The notes: generated from the sequence alone by a model not told the origin. Counted from the first letter of the stretch, positions 43,520 to 52,059 are shown. The stretch: DNA of 64,000 nt from Clostridium sp. 12(A) (GCA_000526575.1 JAGI01000002.1:310001-374000), one strand, 5' to 3'. Translations and numbers: made by a program.

Positions 43520-44258
43520 AAGTTGAGATTAACACATTTCTAGCATTCTGTCAATTCTGACAGAGAGTTTTCCCAAATAAATAGAGAATTACAATTTAGT
43601 AGCATCATTACCGATTGACAAAGCTACAAGCAGTCGACCGCTTATCTATAACATTTCTTAGATAGAACCCAATTTATGAATCGTCTGGCTGATGTGGCAC
43701 AGATAGGCCGAAAGGCTATAAGGAACATTGAAAATAGGATAAATCCGCAACGTATGAAATATGTACACGCTATACCTCAAAGGATAGCAGGAAGAAACCA
43801 GAAGACGTTAGGCAGGATGAAACAAACCGCTAAAAGACTATAGGCAAGACGGAAGCAACTACCTATAGAGGCAGAAACAAAGCGGTATATAAATAAATAA
43901 GCGATAATATAGAATCAAAGCCGTAAGGCTTAATTATAGAATTGCAGTCAATAGCAAATAAAAAAAGAATGTGATGTAAGCGAAAAGTAATACATTTTTA
44001 TCAGTTTTACAATGCAAACGAAAATACACCATTGCAGTATATAGCAAAAGGGTTTTGATGAAGTCGGGCAAAAGTGAAAAGCTTGTACCTGATTAGCAAG
44101 TAGTAGACAGAATCAAAATAGATATGCTTTCCCTGTCTGTAATACCGTATAGAAGCAAGTTGTTTAAGTAGTACGTAAGTATGAAATAACAGCTTGCTTT
44201 CTCGTTTGTATGAATATCTGATAAAGATAATAAATTAATGTAGGAGGATATAAACAAT
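43520..44258 (+). other. Non-coding leader of antirepressor gene
   Basis: About 740 nt with no convincing gene. Contains a direct repeat ATTGCAGT(C/A)(A/T)ATAGCAAA at 43941-43958 and 44031-44048, likely a protein-binding or RNA element. A basic 55-codon frame (43676-43843) lacks a ribosome site. Confidence 0.45.
43676..43843 (+). CDS. Possible basic small protein
   Basis: 55 codons, very rich in Arg/Lys/Gln (MNRLADVAQIGRKAIRNIEN..., RMKQTAKRL). No ribosome site upstream; could be a chance frame in the leader RNA. Confidence 0.25.
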   Translation: MNRLADVAQIGRKAIRNIENRINPQRMKYVHAIPQRIAGRNQKTLGRMKQTAKRL

Positions 44259-45152
44259 ATGATAAAAGAAACTGATCTATTAGAAAACAAAGAGTACAGA
44301 GAAAGACTAGTCGTTAAAGTGGAAGTTTTGGAGAAGGTAAAGAAGTTGCTTCTTATTCCAGGCACAGAATTGGCAACAGTCAGACAAGTGGCAAATTATT
44401 ACGAGGTAGGAGAGGAGGCAATAAAATCATTAGTATATAGAAGTCGTGATGAATTAGAAAAAGATGGTATTTCATCAATGACAGGCAAGGAAACCAAAGG
44501 CTTTTTAGAAAGTTGCAACTTGCAACCTTCTAACTTTCGCGGTGGGTTTGAAGCGGACGGTATGCGTTTTAGTAACAGAGGCAACACTTTATTCCCTCGT
44601 CGAGCTATCCTTCGTATAGGTATGCTGCTTAGAGATTCAGAGATTGCAAAGGAAATCCGCACACAGCTTCTTAATATAGAAGAAAAGGCAACACCGGAAG
44701 TCAAAACGGCAGATATTACAGAGGAGCAGACTCTTGCGCTTTCCGTTGGTATGGCCTATGCAAGCGGTGATCCTACGGCTATTATGATTGCAACCACTAA
44801 AATGATGGACTATAAAAACCGTCATATCGCCAAATTAGAAGAGTCAAAGAAGGCCCTTGCTAATGGTATTCTGGAATGGGAAGATAGAAGCCGTATTAAT
44901 TTTGCAGTCCGTAAGATGGCTATTTTTGCTAGAATCACAACGGGTCAGGCGTGGAACGAACTGTACAAACAGCTGAAAAATAAGTATCATATTGATTTAC
45001 CGAGTAGAGGTAAAAAGCCCTGGGTACAACATGTAACTGAAAAAGAATGGCAATGCGTTGTCAAAGCATTCTCTGCACTATGTGAATATTATGAGTTGGA
45101 ACCAAGCGAAATGTTTCACGATTTAAAAATTTTCGAGGAAGTAGAAGCTTAA
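44259..45152 (+). CDS. Phage antirepressor-like regulator
   Basis: 297 aa. N-terminal winged-helix/HTH (TELATVRQVANYYEVGEEAIKSLVYRSRDEL, about 38-70), then RGNTLFPRRAILRIGMLLRDSEIAKEIRTQLL (about 112-145), common in Clostridia phage antirepressors, and a C-terminal domain ITTGQAWNELYKQLKNKYHIDLPSRGKKPWVQ. AGGAGGATATAAACA before ATG. Fits a regulator that inactivates the phage repressor or controls early genes. Confidence 0.75.
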   Translation: MIKETDLLENKEYRERLVVKVEVLEKVKKLLLIPGTELATVRQVANYYEVGEEAIKSLVYRSRDELEKDGISSMTGKETKGFLESCNLQPSNFRGGFEADGMRFSNRGNTLFPRRAILRIGMLLRDSEIAKEIRTQLLNIEEKATPEVKTADITEEQTLALSVGMAYASGDPTAIMIATTKMMDYKNRHIAKLEESKKALANGILEWEDRSRINFAVRKMAIFARITTGQAWNELYKQLKNKYHIDLPSRGKKPWVQHVTEKEWQCVVKAFSALCEYYELEPSEMFHDLKIFEEVEA

Positions 45153-45157
45153 AATTA

Positions 45158-45194
45158 GGACTTATAGCGGTCAAATGTTATGAGTCCTTTTTGA
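45158..45194 (+). terminator. Intrinsic terminator
   Basis: AGGACT...AGTCCT stem (extended to GGACTTATA/TTATGAGTCC) followed by TTTTT, just after the antirepressor gene. Confidence 0.7.
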
Positions 45195-45217
45195 TACCAT
45201 AAAATAGGGAGGTTTTC

Positions 45218-45385
45218 ATGAAAAGGAAACTATTAATTATAGCACTTGTCATAAGTGCTTTTTTATTTGGACGTTTTGGTAACATGAACACCATAGACAT
45301 GAATAGAGTAACAAATATCCAAGGAGACGCAAAAGGCGCACAGATCACTCTTGTAGACGGGTCTGGCTACTATTGGGAAAGGTAG
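45218..45385 (+). CDS. Small membrane/secreted protein
   Basis: 55 aa: basic N-terminus and membrane helix (MKRKLLIIALVISAFLFGRF), then a short outer part with GAQITLVDGSGYYWER. GGGAGGTTTTC before ATG. Looks like a lipid-free exported small protein; unknown role. Confidence 0.6.
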   Translation: MKRKLLIIALVISAFLFGRFGNMNTIDMNRVTNIQGDAKGAQITLVDGSGYYWER

Positions 45386-45395
45386 GGGAATTACA

Positions 45396-45698
45396 ATGAG
45401 TAAAGTATATTTAGACAATGGATTATATGTGAAGACACCTAGCAATCTTATTTATAAAACCGAATCAATCGAAATGTACGACTCCACATCATATCTCACA
45501 ATCAACTTAATATTAGTTGCAGGATACAACTATATTAATACAGATGAAAATGATATTCAAGGATATGTTTCAGCGAGCAATTTCGTTGACGGCGTTCAAG
45601 ACGAAACTGTCGTTCAATACTTCATGGTGGAGAGTATGAAACAGTGTTTAATTGATAATGGATATGAAATACTAGACACTTTGCCAATGATTCATTAA
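45396..45698 (+). CDS. Hypothetical early protein
   Basis: 100 aa, beta-rich and acidic: MSKVYLDNGLYVKTPSNLIY..., DEAT-like ending CLIDNGYEILDTLPMIH. Weak site AGGGGAATTACA. Member of the plus-strand small gene series; no motif. Confidence 0.55.
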   Translation: MSKVYLDNGLYVKTPSNLIYKTESIEMYDSTSYLTINLILVAGYNYINTDENDIQGYVSASNFVDGVQDETVVQYFMVESMKQCLIDNGYEILDTLPMIH

Positions 45699-45732
45699 AG
45701 ATAAAATATCCATTTCATAGGGAGGTAGAAAG

Positions 45733-45903
45733 ATGAAACCAGTTGATTATTTAATTACAGATTTACAGAGAATGAAAGATAAAAGAGAAAATATCTGTAA
45801 GGAACTTGGAAACGGATATGACTGGCAGTTGGTAGAAAGCTTAATTGCTATTGAGAACAAGATTAAGCAGACCGCAGATAGAATTGCAGAAATGATGAAT
45901 TAA
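45733..45903 (+). CDS. Small helical protein
   Basis: 56 aa, two amphipathic helices (MKPVDYLITDLQRMKDKREN..., YDWQLVESLIAIENKIKQT). GGGAGGTAGAAAG before ATG. Unknown. Confidence 0.6.
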   Translation: MKPVDYLITDLQRMKDKRENICKELGNGYDWQLVESLIAIENKIKQTADRIAEMMN

Positions 45904-45929
45904 CTAAAACAGAATACAATCAATCGATT

Positions 45930-45937
45930 ATTTTATG
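45930..45937 (+). promoter_or_regulatory. ATTTTATG motif before ribosome site (representative)
   Basis: One of at least twelve ATTT(T/G)AT(G/A/T) motifs found just 5' of the ribosome sites in this gene block, here ATTTTATGAGGAG. See findings for the list. Confidence 0.4.
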
Positions 45938-45950
45938 AGGAGAAAACAAT

Positions 45951-46334
45951 ATGCTGCAAGAATTGAAAATTGGAAAATGTATCGTCAATTCTGATGGAGA
46001 TATTATTGAACTAGAACGCGAGTTTTACGGTCAAGGAATGATTTTTAAGGATGAACACGCATTTCGATACGAAGAAAAGATCCCGTGTTATGTGCCAGAA
46101 TTATCTGACACAGTGTATACAAGGGAGGATTTTCTACGAATGTGTAATAATCAAGAAGATATAGCAAATGTGTTATTTGAATCCGTTGACTGGCAACACC
46201 CGGAAACATATTTAGATGAACAGTTTAAAGAAGAAGAAATGAACATTTGTAAGACTTGCGGAAAAATATTTCTTAGTTCTGAGGTTGAGAATTGCCCATA
46301 TTGTGGAATTCTGGTGGCAGAAGAAATCTCATAA
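45951..46334 (+). CDS. Zinc-ribbon early protein
   Basis: 127 aa with a C-terminal zinc ribbon (NICKTCGKIFLSSEVENCPYCG). The middle resembles an acidic domain (FLRMCNNQEDIANVLFESVDW). GAGGAGAAAACAAT before ATG. Probably DNA or protein binding. Confidence 0.65.
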   Translation: MLQELKIGKCIVNSDGDIIELEREFYGQGMIFKDEHAFRYEEKIPCYVPELSDTVYTREDFLRMCNNQEDIANVLFESVDWQHPETYLDEQFKEEEMNICKTCGKIFLSSEVENCPYCGILVAEEIS

Positions 46335-46371
46335 AATTATTCTTTCTTTTGAAAATTTGGAGGTAATCAAA

Positions 46372-46584
46372 ATGGTTAAATTAACAAGAACAGAATTAAC
46401 ATGGATTATTGGCGAAATAGATAAAAGTGTATCAAGTATTACAAATGACCTAAGTCGCTTTCAAAAAATGAGCACCATAGAAAAAGGCTTATTAGAACTT
46501 AAATGCGAAAATTTGACTACTATTTCAAATAAGCTACAAAAAGTGCTTAATGAAAAAGGCAAGCGAATTGCTATAGAACAGTAG
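46372..46584 (+). CDS. Small helical protein
   Basis: 70 aa from ATG 46372 (MVKLTRTELTWIIGEIDKSVSS), placed 7 nt after TTGGAGGT; frames starting earlier would overlap the zinc-ribbon gene. Mostly helical (DLSRFQKMSTIEKGLLELKC). Unknown. Confidence 0.6.
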   Translation: MVKLTRTELTWIIGEIDKSVSSITNDLSRFQKMSTIEKGLLELKCENLTTISNKLQKVLNEKGKRIAIEQ

Positions 46585-46586
46585 AA

Positions 46587-46622
46587 AGAGGTATTTTATT
46601 ACGGTATATCTCTTTTTTAATA
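46587..46622 (+). terminator. Intrinsic terminator
   Basis: AAGAGGTAT...ATATCTCTT (9 bp with a G-T pair) followed by TTTTTAAT. Confidence 0.65.
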
Positions 46623-46660
46623 GAAAAAGTTTAAACACTTCCAAGGCAAGAGGTGACACA

Positions 46661-46858
46661 GTGAAGAGAATTAAGAAGCTTAAAGGCTGGGGAATTTACC
46701 AGAACAATAATAAGGAGATAGAAGAACACAGATTCAATATAACAGTCTTACACCCGGATAATATGGAATATGCTTATATGTGCAGCCCTTCAGACTCTGA
46801 CATGGAATTCGATACGGTAGAAGCAGCTGAATGTTGGATCAATAACTATGATAAATGA
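46661..46858 (+). CDS. Hypothetical early protein
   Basis: 65 aa from GTG 46661, after AGAGGTGACACA. KRIKKLKGWGIYQNNNKEIEEHRFNITVLHPDNMEYAY, then VEAAECWINN, a small alpha/beta fold. Unknown function. Confidence 0.6.
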   Translation: MKRIKKLKGWGIYQNNNKEIEEHRFNITVLHPDNMEYAYMCSPSDSDMEFDTVEAAECWINNYDK

Positions 46859-46905
46859 ATTGAGGATTTTAAATCTATATAGACAAGATAGAAAGAAGGA
46901 ATATA

Positions 46906-47166
46906 ATGATAGCATATAGAAAAGGAAATGGAAAAATAAAAGAATTATTTGGATACGGAATCATTGCAGATGATGTAATTAAAAACAATGGATATCAAAA
47001 AGTCGATGTCTTAGACATAGAAAATTATAAAGATATTCAATGGGAAGGAATTGAATTTAATCGTTTATTTATGAAAAATAATGTACTATACCGATTTAAT
47101 GAATGGAATGTACTATATCCGTATAAAAGCTTGAATATTCAAGAGATAGGATTGATATCTGAATAG
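46906..47166 (+). CDS. Hypothetical early protein
   Basis: 86 aa: MIAYRKGNGKIKELFGYGIIADD..., beta-rich; similar repeated NVLYRFNEWNVLYPY at the end. GAAAGAAGGAATATA before ATG. No family recognised. Confidence 0.55.
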   Translation: MIAYRKGNGKIKELFGYGIIADDVIKNNGYQKVDVLDIENYKDIQWEGIEFNRLFMKNNVLYRFNEWNVLYPYKSLNIQEIGLISE

Positions 47167-47194
47167 AATAGTACTTTCAAAGGAGGTTATAAAG

Positions 47195-47386
47195 ATGAGT
47201 TATGATATACAATTAACCGACAAGGAAGACATAAGAATAGGTGACACGATTTTGTGCAATGACGGAAACATAAGAACAGTATGCCGTAATAATATAACAA
47301 GAGGATTTACGGGGTTGTGTATTTTTGGCGATCCTTACCGACTGGGATATGAAAAAGTTAAGAAAGTTATCAATTTAAAATTTTAA
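47195..47386 (+). CDS. Small beta-barrel-like protein
   Basis: 63 aa: MSYDIQLTDKEDIRIGDTILCNDGNIRTVCRNNITRG... resembles an SH3-like or OB fold (IRIGDTILC followed by TVCRNNI). GGAGGTTATAAAG before ATG. Unknown. Confidence 0.6.
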   Translation: MSYDIQLTDKEDIRIGDTILCNDGNIRTVCRNNITRGFTGLCIFGDPYRLGYEKVKKVINLKF

Positions 47387-47410
47387 TAAACGAATAATTT
47401 TATCCCCAGT

Positions 47411-47446
47411 TTGAAGCCATTGGACAGCGTTCCGGTGGCTTTTATA
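47411..47446 (+). terminator. Intrinsic terminator
   Basis: AAGCCAtTGG...CCGgTGGCTT stem followed by TTAT, in an outer TATCCCC/GGGAATA context. Confidence 0.65.
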
Positions 47447-47481
47447 GTGGGAATAAATGAAAATATATGGAGGATTATATT

Positions 47482-48057
47482 ATGAGAAAAGAATATACGA
47501 TAGAACAGATGGCTGAAACAAGATGGTTTTATAGATTCACAGAGCCAAACGCAAAGGGCGAAACACTTACAATCGAAATGTCCTTATGCACTAATAGTGG
47601 CGGAAGTCATGCGCTTCCGGTTTTATGGAAACAGCATGGATATATAGATAGAGTTTTAGAGACATACTGGAGTATATCAACGTATGTAAGAGACACAGAG
47701 GGCGCTTGTTATGGTCGCTATAATCCACAGCATAAATTAAGAGAAGATGGTAAAGGAATGGTAATAAATTTTGATTGGATGTTTGATGCCACAGAAGATA
47801 ATAAAGAAAGGTTATTTGATGAAGTGTATAGGTTATTTTCATCAGTAAAAGGTGAAACAGCTACAGAAGAAAAGGTTAGAAAAGTAAAAGAATTTGCGAA
47901 AGAAAGAAATATTGAAGTTATGACAGAAATGCCAGAGGGATGGATTGATTTGGGTTATCGTACGGCCCCAATTGGTTCAACTTATATGGGCAATATGAAA
48001 TCTAATCGTCATAATCTTAGAGACGCAAACAGAAGAGAAGCACTACTATTAGTTTAA
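47482..48057 (+). CDS. Conserved-looking early protein of unknown function
   Basis: 191 aa from ATG 47482 (MRKEYTIEQMAETRWFYRF), 8 nt after TGGAGGAT; the frame could also begin 5 codons earlier without a ribosome site. Aromatic-rich N-terminal half (PVLWKQHGYIDRVLETYWSI), ends in helix plus QRR-like basic segment. No domain recognised. Confidence 0.6.
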   Translation: MRKEYTIEQMAETRWFYRFTEPNAKGETLTIEMSLCTNSGGSHALPVLWKQHGYIDRVLETYWSISTYVRDTEGACYGRYNPQHKLREDGKGMVINFDWMFDATEDNKERLFDEVYRLFSSVKGETATEEKVRKVKEFAKERNIEVMTEMPEGWIDLGYRTAPIGSTYMGNMKSNRHNLRDANRREALLLV

Positions 48058-48072
48058 GGAGGTAAATAACAC

Positions 48073-48318
48073 ATGCAAACTATCATTAAATATATAGAAG
48101 AAAAAACAAAAGTTTCTTTTGGGAGTATAAAAGATAGAGAGTGTTTTTATAGCGGAAGCGTTTTATATATGAAAATCTTACAGCAGGATTTAGACCATTT
48201 CAAAATAGATAATATAAATGCTATAAGCATTATAAATGCCGGTTTGACATTTTTTGATTTAGATGAAACAGTATACAGAGCAGTTAGAGAAGTAGTGAAA
48301 TTTAATAATAAACATTAA
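48073..48318 (+). CDS. Small early protein
   Basis: 81 aa: MQTIIKYIEEKTKVSFGSIKD..., helical C-terminus (ETVYRAVREVVKFNN). AGGAGGTAAATAACAC before ATG. Unknown. Confidence 0.6.
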   Translation: MQTIIKYIEEKTKVSFGSIKDRECFYSGSVLYMKILQQDLDHFKIDNINAISIINAGLTFFDLDETVYRAVREVVKFNNKH

Positions 48319-48351
48319 CATTAAGATTATAGAAAGAAATGGGGCAATATT

Positions 48352-48822
48352 ATGAACATGGATATTTTGGCGGTAGATATTAAACATTTATCAACATATG
48401 ATTTTCTTCAGGACGGAGAAACAGAGGAAGAACTTTTAAAACGTGCCAATGACTATAGACAAAACAATATTGATTCATGGAATAAAAATTGCAAAGATTA
48501 TCCATGCGAACGATTTGATCAGTATTTAAAAGAAGCATTTAACAAGGAATACAGGGTTATGACATGGAGCGAATTTGAACAGCTGCAAAGAGATTCTTAT
48601 ATTAACCAACCACTAGAAGAAACTACAGAGGAATGTTATGAAAATGCTTTGAATGTACTTCCTCCTTTAAAATGGTGCGCAATAGACGGAGTGGAAATGT
48701 TTTGTATGTCTGAAATGTATACGGGAACCTATACAAACCAGTATGCTAGGTATAAAGGGAAATATTATACAAAAATGGTTGATATTATGGATAAAACTAC
48801 TTGGATTAATAATTATTTATAA
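48352..48822 (+). CDS. Hypothetical early protein
   Basis: 156 aa. Acidic first half (FLQDGETEEELLKRANDYRQ), C-terminal half with a distinctive aromatic pattern (PPLKWCAIDGVEMFCMSEMYTGTYTNQYARYKGKYYTKMVD), like small proteins that handle nucleic acid in phages. ATG 48352 after AAAGAAATGGGG, spacing short. Family not firmly identified. Confidence 0.6.
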   Translation: MNMDILAVDIKHLSTYDFLQDGETEEELLKRANDYRQNNIDSWNKNCKDYPCERFDQYLKEAFNKEYRVMTWSEFEQLQRDSYINQPLEETTEECYENALNVLPPLKWCAIDGVEMFCMSEMYTGTYTNQYARYKGKYYTKMVDIMDKTTWINNYL

Positions 48823-48884
48823 GAAGATATAACAGTATAAGCGGATGAAAAGTAAGTTTCATTTAGAAAGCGGAGGAAAATAAA

Positions 48885-49361
48885 ATGGCCAAATATAAAA
48901 TGATAATTAATACAGACAGATATGTTTGTAGAAGATGTAGTAAAAAGAATTGGGAACCAGGAACAAGAAACGATTATATGCTTGCTATTAATGGTGTTAC
49001 AAGAATGCTAAACAGCATGAAAGAGGTTATGTGGCAATTAGAATTATTTCATGGAAATTCCTTTCTTTCTTCTGAATACGACGAAGAGAAAAACAAAGAA
49101 GAGAATTATCATTTATCTGATAAATATATTGCATTCTTAAAAAAGAATGAAATAACGTATCATGATAGGCTGTGCAAATTTGATAGAACACAATACTTGT
49201 CAGGCTACGGGTGGATGCAAGGTTATTTTTGTATTGGCAATGTTTTAAGCGAATTAAAAAATAATGGATCAGTCAAGGTACCTTTTGAATGGCTTTATGA
49301 TATGAGGCAGTACGATAAAAATATGAATGGCTGCTATATGGAAATTGTTAAAGTCAGTTGA
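48885..49361 (+). CDS. Hypothetical early protein with Cys pair
   Basis: 158 aa, CRRCSKK near N-terminus (residues 16-22) as half a zinc site, helical middle (MLNSMKEVMWQLELFHGN). GGAGGAAAATAAA before ATG. Unknown function. Confidence 0.6.
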   Translation: MAKYKMIINTDRYVCRRCSKKNWEPGTRNDYMLAINGVTRMLNSMKEVMWQLELFHGNSFLSSEYDEEKNKEENYHLSDKYIAFLKKNEITYHDRLCKFDRTQYLSGYGWMQGYFCIGNVLSELKNNGSVKVPFEWLYDMRQYDKNMNGCYMEIVKVS

Positions 49362-49428
49362 AAGACGAATTTTATGTGTTAACATAGGATAATTTAAACA
49401 GAAAGGAAGAATTAGGAGGTAATGTTGA

Positions 49429-49578
49429 TTGAATCATAATGATATACCATTAAACGAAATACGTGATTGGTTTAAATATGGTAAAAAATACAAATGGATC
49501 GAAGAACACTATAGTATAACAAGAGAACAAATTGAGGAATGTATCAGAAGGTTTGTTGAAGAAACAATGGGAAGTTAA
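49429..49578 (+). CDS. Small protein with TTG start
   Basis: 49 aa from TTG 49429, 8 nt after TAGGAGGT. LNHNDIPLNEIRDWFKYGKKYKWI... then HYSITREQIEECIRRFVEET, a small HTH-like helical protein. In-frame stop just before the TTG. Unknown. Confidence 0.55.
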   Translation: MNHNDIPLNEIRDWFKYGKKYKWIEEHYSITREQIEECIRRFVEETMGS

Positions 49579-49611
49579 TGAAAGGAAAATTTTATTCAAG
49601 GAGGATTAAAA

Positions 49612-49953
49612 GTGGACGCATTTACAAATAAAGAATTGGAAATTATCAGTAATGGATTATTATGCTTGATCGCAAACGCTGGAAAGGCAAAGGGGCTTGT
49701 TATTGATGCTGCTTCACAGAATAGCATTGATGATTACATGAAAGCATTACAGACGCTAAATTCAAAGGTTTGCAAAGCAGATAGAGGGGCAGGAGATGTG
49801 CCAAGCCGCAGAGAATTGAGAATAGAGGGAGTTTTATATTTTTCTATGTTGGAGAATGAAACAGAAGAACATGCGAAGGAGCGATTTTGGAAATCGGCGT
49901 ATGAATCAGGTATTATTATCAATGATGATTGTTGTTCTTATGACATTCAATAG
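49612..49953 (+). CDS. Helical early protein
   Basis: 113 aa from GTG 49612 after AAGGAGGATTAAAA. N-terminal helices (FTNKELEIISNGLLCLIANAGKAK) then EETEEHAKERFWKSAYESG. Unknown. Confidence 0.6.
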   Translation: MDAFTNKELEIISNGLLCLIANAGKAKGLVIDAASQNSIDDYMKALQTLNSKVCKADRGAGDVPSRRELRIEGVLYFSMLENETEEHAKERFWKSAYESGIIINDDCCSYDIQ

Positions 49954-49992
49954 GGGTAATCAAATTGTAATTTGATTCTGAAAGGAGTAAAT

Positions 49993-50178
49993 ATGATTGA
50001 TTTATTTATTGGAAATTATGAAAGAATTTTAGGAAATAGAGTATTTATAAAACAAAAAGAAAAATTTGTTTCAGGAACTCTTGAGAGTTTTTTGTTTGAT
50101 GGAAATAAAAAACTCAACGTAAAACTCGATAATGGAAAACTTATTAAAACGGATAGAGTATATGTAGATAGAAAATAG
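49993..50178 (+). CDS. Small beta-rich protein
   Basis: 61 aa from ATG 49993 (MIDLFIGNYERILGNRVFIK), after GAAAGGAGTAAAT. KKLNVKLDNGKLIKTDRVYV suggests an SH3-like barrel. Alternative earlier starts lack a ribosome site. Unknown. Confidence 0.6.
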   Translation: MIDLFIGNYERILGNRVFIKQKEKFVSGTLESFLFDGNKKLNVKLDNGKLIKTDRVYVDRK

Positions 50179-50199
50179 ATTTTAATGGAGGAAAATATA

Positions 50200-50451
50200 A
50201 TGAATAATTTTAAACCAATTTGTTGTAATAACAACGAGTGTGATTTCTGGAACGATAATAAATGTCTTTACGGAGGAACTGGAGAAATAACTCCAAATCC
50301 AGAAAATGAAAGTGATTGTAAGTCATTTGAACCATTTAATGAAGAGGACGAAGAAAATAATTGCTGTACCTGTAGATATTATTCTGGATCTTGTGATTTA
50401 AATGGGAGTGGTTGTCGGACGGCACTATTAGAATTTTATGAGCGTAGATAA
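50200..50451 (+). CDS. Cysteine-rich small protein
   Basis: 83 aa from ATG 50200, after ATGGAGGAAAATATA. Eleven cysteines: CCNNNECDFWNDNKCLYGG, later CKSF, NNCCTCRYYSGSCDLNGSGC. Likely binds zinc or forms disulfides if exported (no signal peptide). Unknown function. Confidence 0.65.
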   Translation: MNNFKPICCNNNECDFWNDNKCLYGGTGEITPNPENESDCKSFEPFNEEDEENNCCTCRYYSGSCDLNGSGCRTALLEFYERR

Positions 50452-50501
50452 AAAACAGGTTTTATGTGATTGTAATGGATAAAATAAGATAGGAGAGAGT
50501 T

Positions 50502-50828
50502 GTGACAAGAAGAAATATTATATTTAAAGATAAAAATACAGGTAAGCTATACGTATCTCCCGAATTTAATGGAGATAAACGAGAAATAGAAAATCGTGGC
50601 TTTAATCTTGATAGCTATTATAAGAACTGGGATGAAATTTTGAATGATTTTATTGGAATAATGACTTTATACGACTTTAAAATGATCAGTAGAAAAGTCC
50701 AACGATATGGATCTAGTTTTCTTGGCGAGGTTGAAATACTTCCAGTAACACAGATACACGATATTGGTCAGATTGAAAATGATGAGGTATATCTTTTATA
50801 TAATGGAATAATTAAGAGAGTCGTATAA
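50502..50828 (+). CDS. Hypothetical early protein
   Basis: 108 aa from GTG 50502 after AGGAGAGAGTT. Mixed alpha/beta (KNTGKLYVSPEFNGDKREIENRGF). Unknown. Confidence 0.55.
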   Translation: MTRRNIIFKDKNTGKLYVSPEFNGDKREIENRGFNLDSYYKNWDEILNDFIGIMTLYDFKMISRKVQRYGSSFLGEVEILPVTQIHDIGQIENDEVYLLYNGIIKRVV

Positions 50829-50835
50829 AAAGCAC

Positions 50836-50843
50836 ATTTTATG
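50836..50843 (+). promoter_or_regulatory. ATTTTATG motif before ribosome site
   Basis: ATTTTATGAGGAG, the same arrangement as at 45930; see findings. Confidence 0.35.
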
Positions 50844-50861
50844 AGGAGAAAAGGTGATAAT

Positions 50862-50993
50862 ATGGACGGTAACAGCAGTAAAAGCAACAATGGAAAGGAT
50901 ATATACATATACGACACAGAAGGCCACTATACGTGGCACAGTAGCTTTGCAGAGGCACTTGAAGACGTAAGGAAATCTATGAGAAAGGAATAG
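50862..50993 (+). CDS. Small protein
   Basis: 43 aa: MDGNSSKSNNGKDIYIYDTEGHYTWHSSFAEALEDVRK. AAGGTGATAAT before ATG. Ends 2 nt before the next gene. Unknown. Confidence 0.5.
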   Translation: MDGNSSKSNNGKDIYIYDTEGHYTWHSSFAEALEDVRKSMRKE

Positions 50994-50995
50994 TC

Positions 50996-51220
50996 ATGGT
51001 AAACACAGTCAAAAGCTACGATGATTCGTATAGTTACGGATCAGTTATACATAAGCGAAAAACAAGTCAATTAAATAAGTTTCGCAGGATTATGGGAAGC
51101 ATTTTATTTCTGCTTTCTTTTTTTGTGCTCTATAAACTGCCAGATCAGAGCGGTAATTGGACATTGACGGCCTGTATGTTAATTTTGGCGGTTGCATTAT
51201 TTTACATTGGGAGGAATTAA
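50996..51220 (+). CDS. Two-helix membrane protein
   Basis: 74 aa. Cytoplasmic basic N-terminus, two membrane helices (IMGSILFLLSFFVLYKL, WTLTACMLILAVALFYIG) with a short loop. Site AGAAAGGAATAGTC. Could be a phage holin-like or exclusion protein; unknown. Confidence 0.6.
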   Translation: MVNTVKSYDDSYSYGSVIHKRKTSQLNKFRRIMGSILFLLSFFVLYKLPDQSGNWTLTACMLILAVALFYIGRN

Positions 51221-51222
51221 AA

Positions 51223-51342
51223 GTGAAGTTTAGATATGTACTAGATAATGATAAACAAATAAAAGTGTACCGTGGAGATATGTACCTGGGTAAATATAAA
51301 AGTTTTGACGAGATTTTTACTCTAATTATGGCGATTACTTGA
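51223..51342 (+). CDS. Short protein, GTG start
   Basis: 39 aa from GTG 51223, after GGGAGGAATTAAAA. KFRYVLDNDKQIKVYRGDMYLGKYKSFD... Starts 3 nt after the previous stop. Unknown. Confidence 0.5.
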   Translation: MKFRYVLDNDKQIKVYRGDMYLGKYKSFDEIFTLIMAIT

Positions 51343-51447
51343 GACGCGGCCTTGTCGGTTATCCAATCGGATTGTAAAAGCCGTAGCCTTCAATGGCAAT
51401 CAAGGCATTTCTGGCAATTCAAAATAAATTAAAAAGGAGAAATTAAT

Positions 51448-51639
51448 ATGAAATATGGTGTATTAGAAGAATGCAAAGATTTTATTAAGATTAAACAGGC
51501 TTTTGGGCACAGAACTTTAAGATATTATCAAAATCAATTAGAGGAGTATCTGAATAAGCAATCAGAAGAACACCCGGCTATTGTGTGTTGGTATACGGGG
51601 ACAATGAGCACAGAAGATTTTATAGTGATGTGTAGTTGA
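51448..51639 (+). CDS. Hypothetical early protein
   Basis: 63 aa: MKYGVLEECKDFIKIKQAFGHR... with a helical middle. AAAAGGAGAAATTAAT before ATG. Unknown. Confidence 0.55.
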   Translation: MKYGVLEECKDFIKIKQAFGHRTLRYYQNQLEEYLNKQSEEHPAIVCWYTGTMSTEDFIVMCS

Positions 51640-51672
51640 ATGAAGTCTTTTATTGAGAAAAGGAGAGAAAAA

Positions 51673-52032
51673 ATGAAAGAAATAGTAATAGGTTCTGATA
51701 AACAACCAAATTTTAACAGTATGACTTTATGGGAATGGGCTCCAATTTCAGAAAACTCTATATTTTACATACTCGAAAATGATCTGTTTGAAAACATTAT
51801 CTTGTATGTTGATAAAAATTCTAATGAAGGAGAAGATCTTAAAAAATGGTTAGATATAGACACAAATAGAAACAAACAATCTGTTTATGAAAAAGCATTG
51901 GAATTATTAATACCTTGGTTAAGCACGGAAGATTTGTATGAAGCTTTTACGGTAAAATCTAAAAAAGCGCATGAAGATGGGTATAGAAGAGCACAGATAA
52001 ATATATGCAAGGCTCTTGGTATCGGTAGATAA
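51673..52032 (+). CDS. Hypothetical early protein
   Basis: 119 aa from ATG 51673 (MKEIVIGSDKQPNFNSM), after AAAAGGAGAGAAAAA; an earlier ATG at 51640 overlaps nothing but has no ribosome site. Acidic, helical (ALELLIPWLSTEDLYEAF). Unknown. Confidence 0.6.
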   Translation: MKEIVIGSDKQPNFNSMTLWEWAPISENSIFYILENDLFENIILYVDKNSNEGEDLKKWLDIDTNRNKQSVYEKALELLIPWLSTEDLYEAFTVKSKKAHEDGYRRAQINICKALGIGR

Positions 52033-52039
52033 AAGCGTG

Positions 52040-52047
52040 ATTTGATG
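52040..52047 (+). promoter_or_regulatory. ATTTGATG motif before ribosome site
   Basis: ATTTGATGGGAGG, variant of the recurring motif. Confidence 0.35.
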
Positions 52048-52059
52048 GGAGGAATTGAA

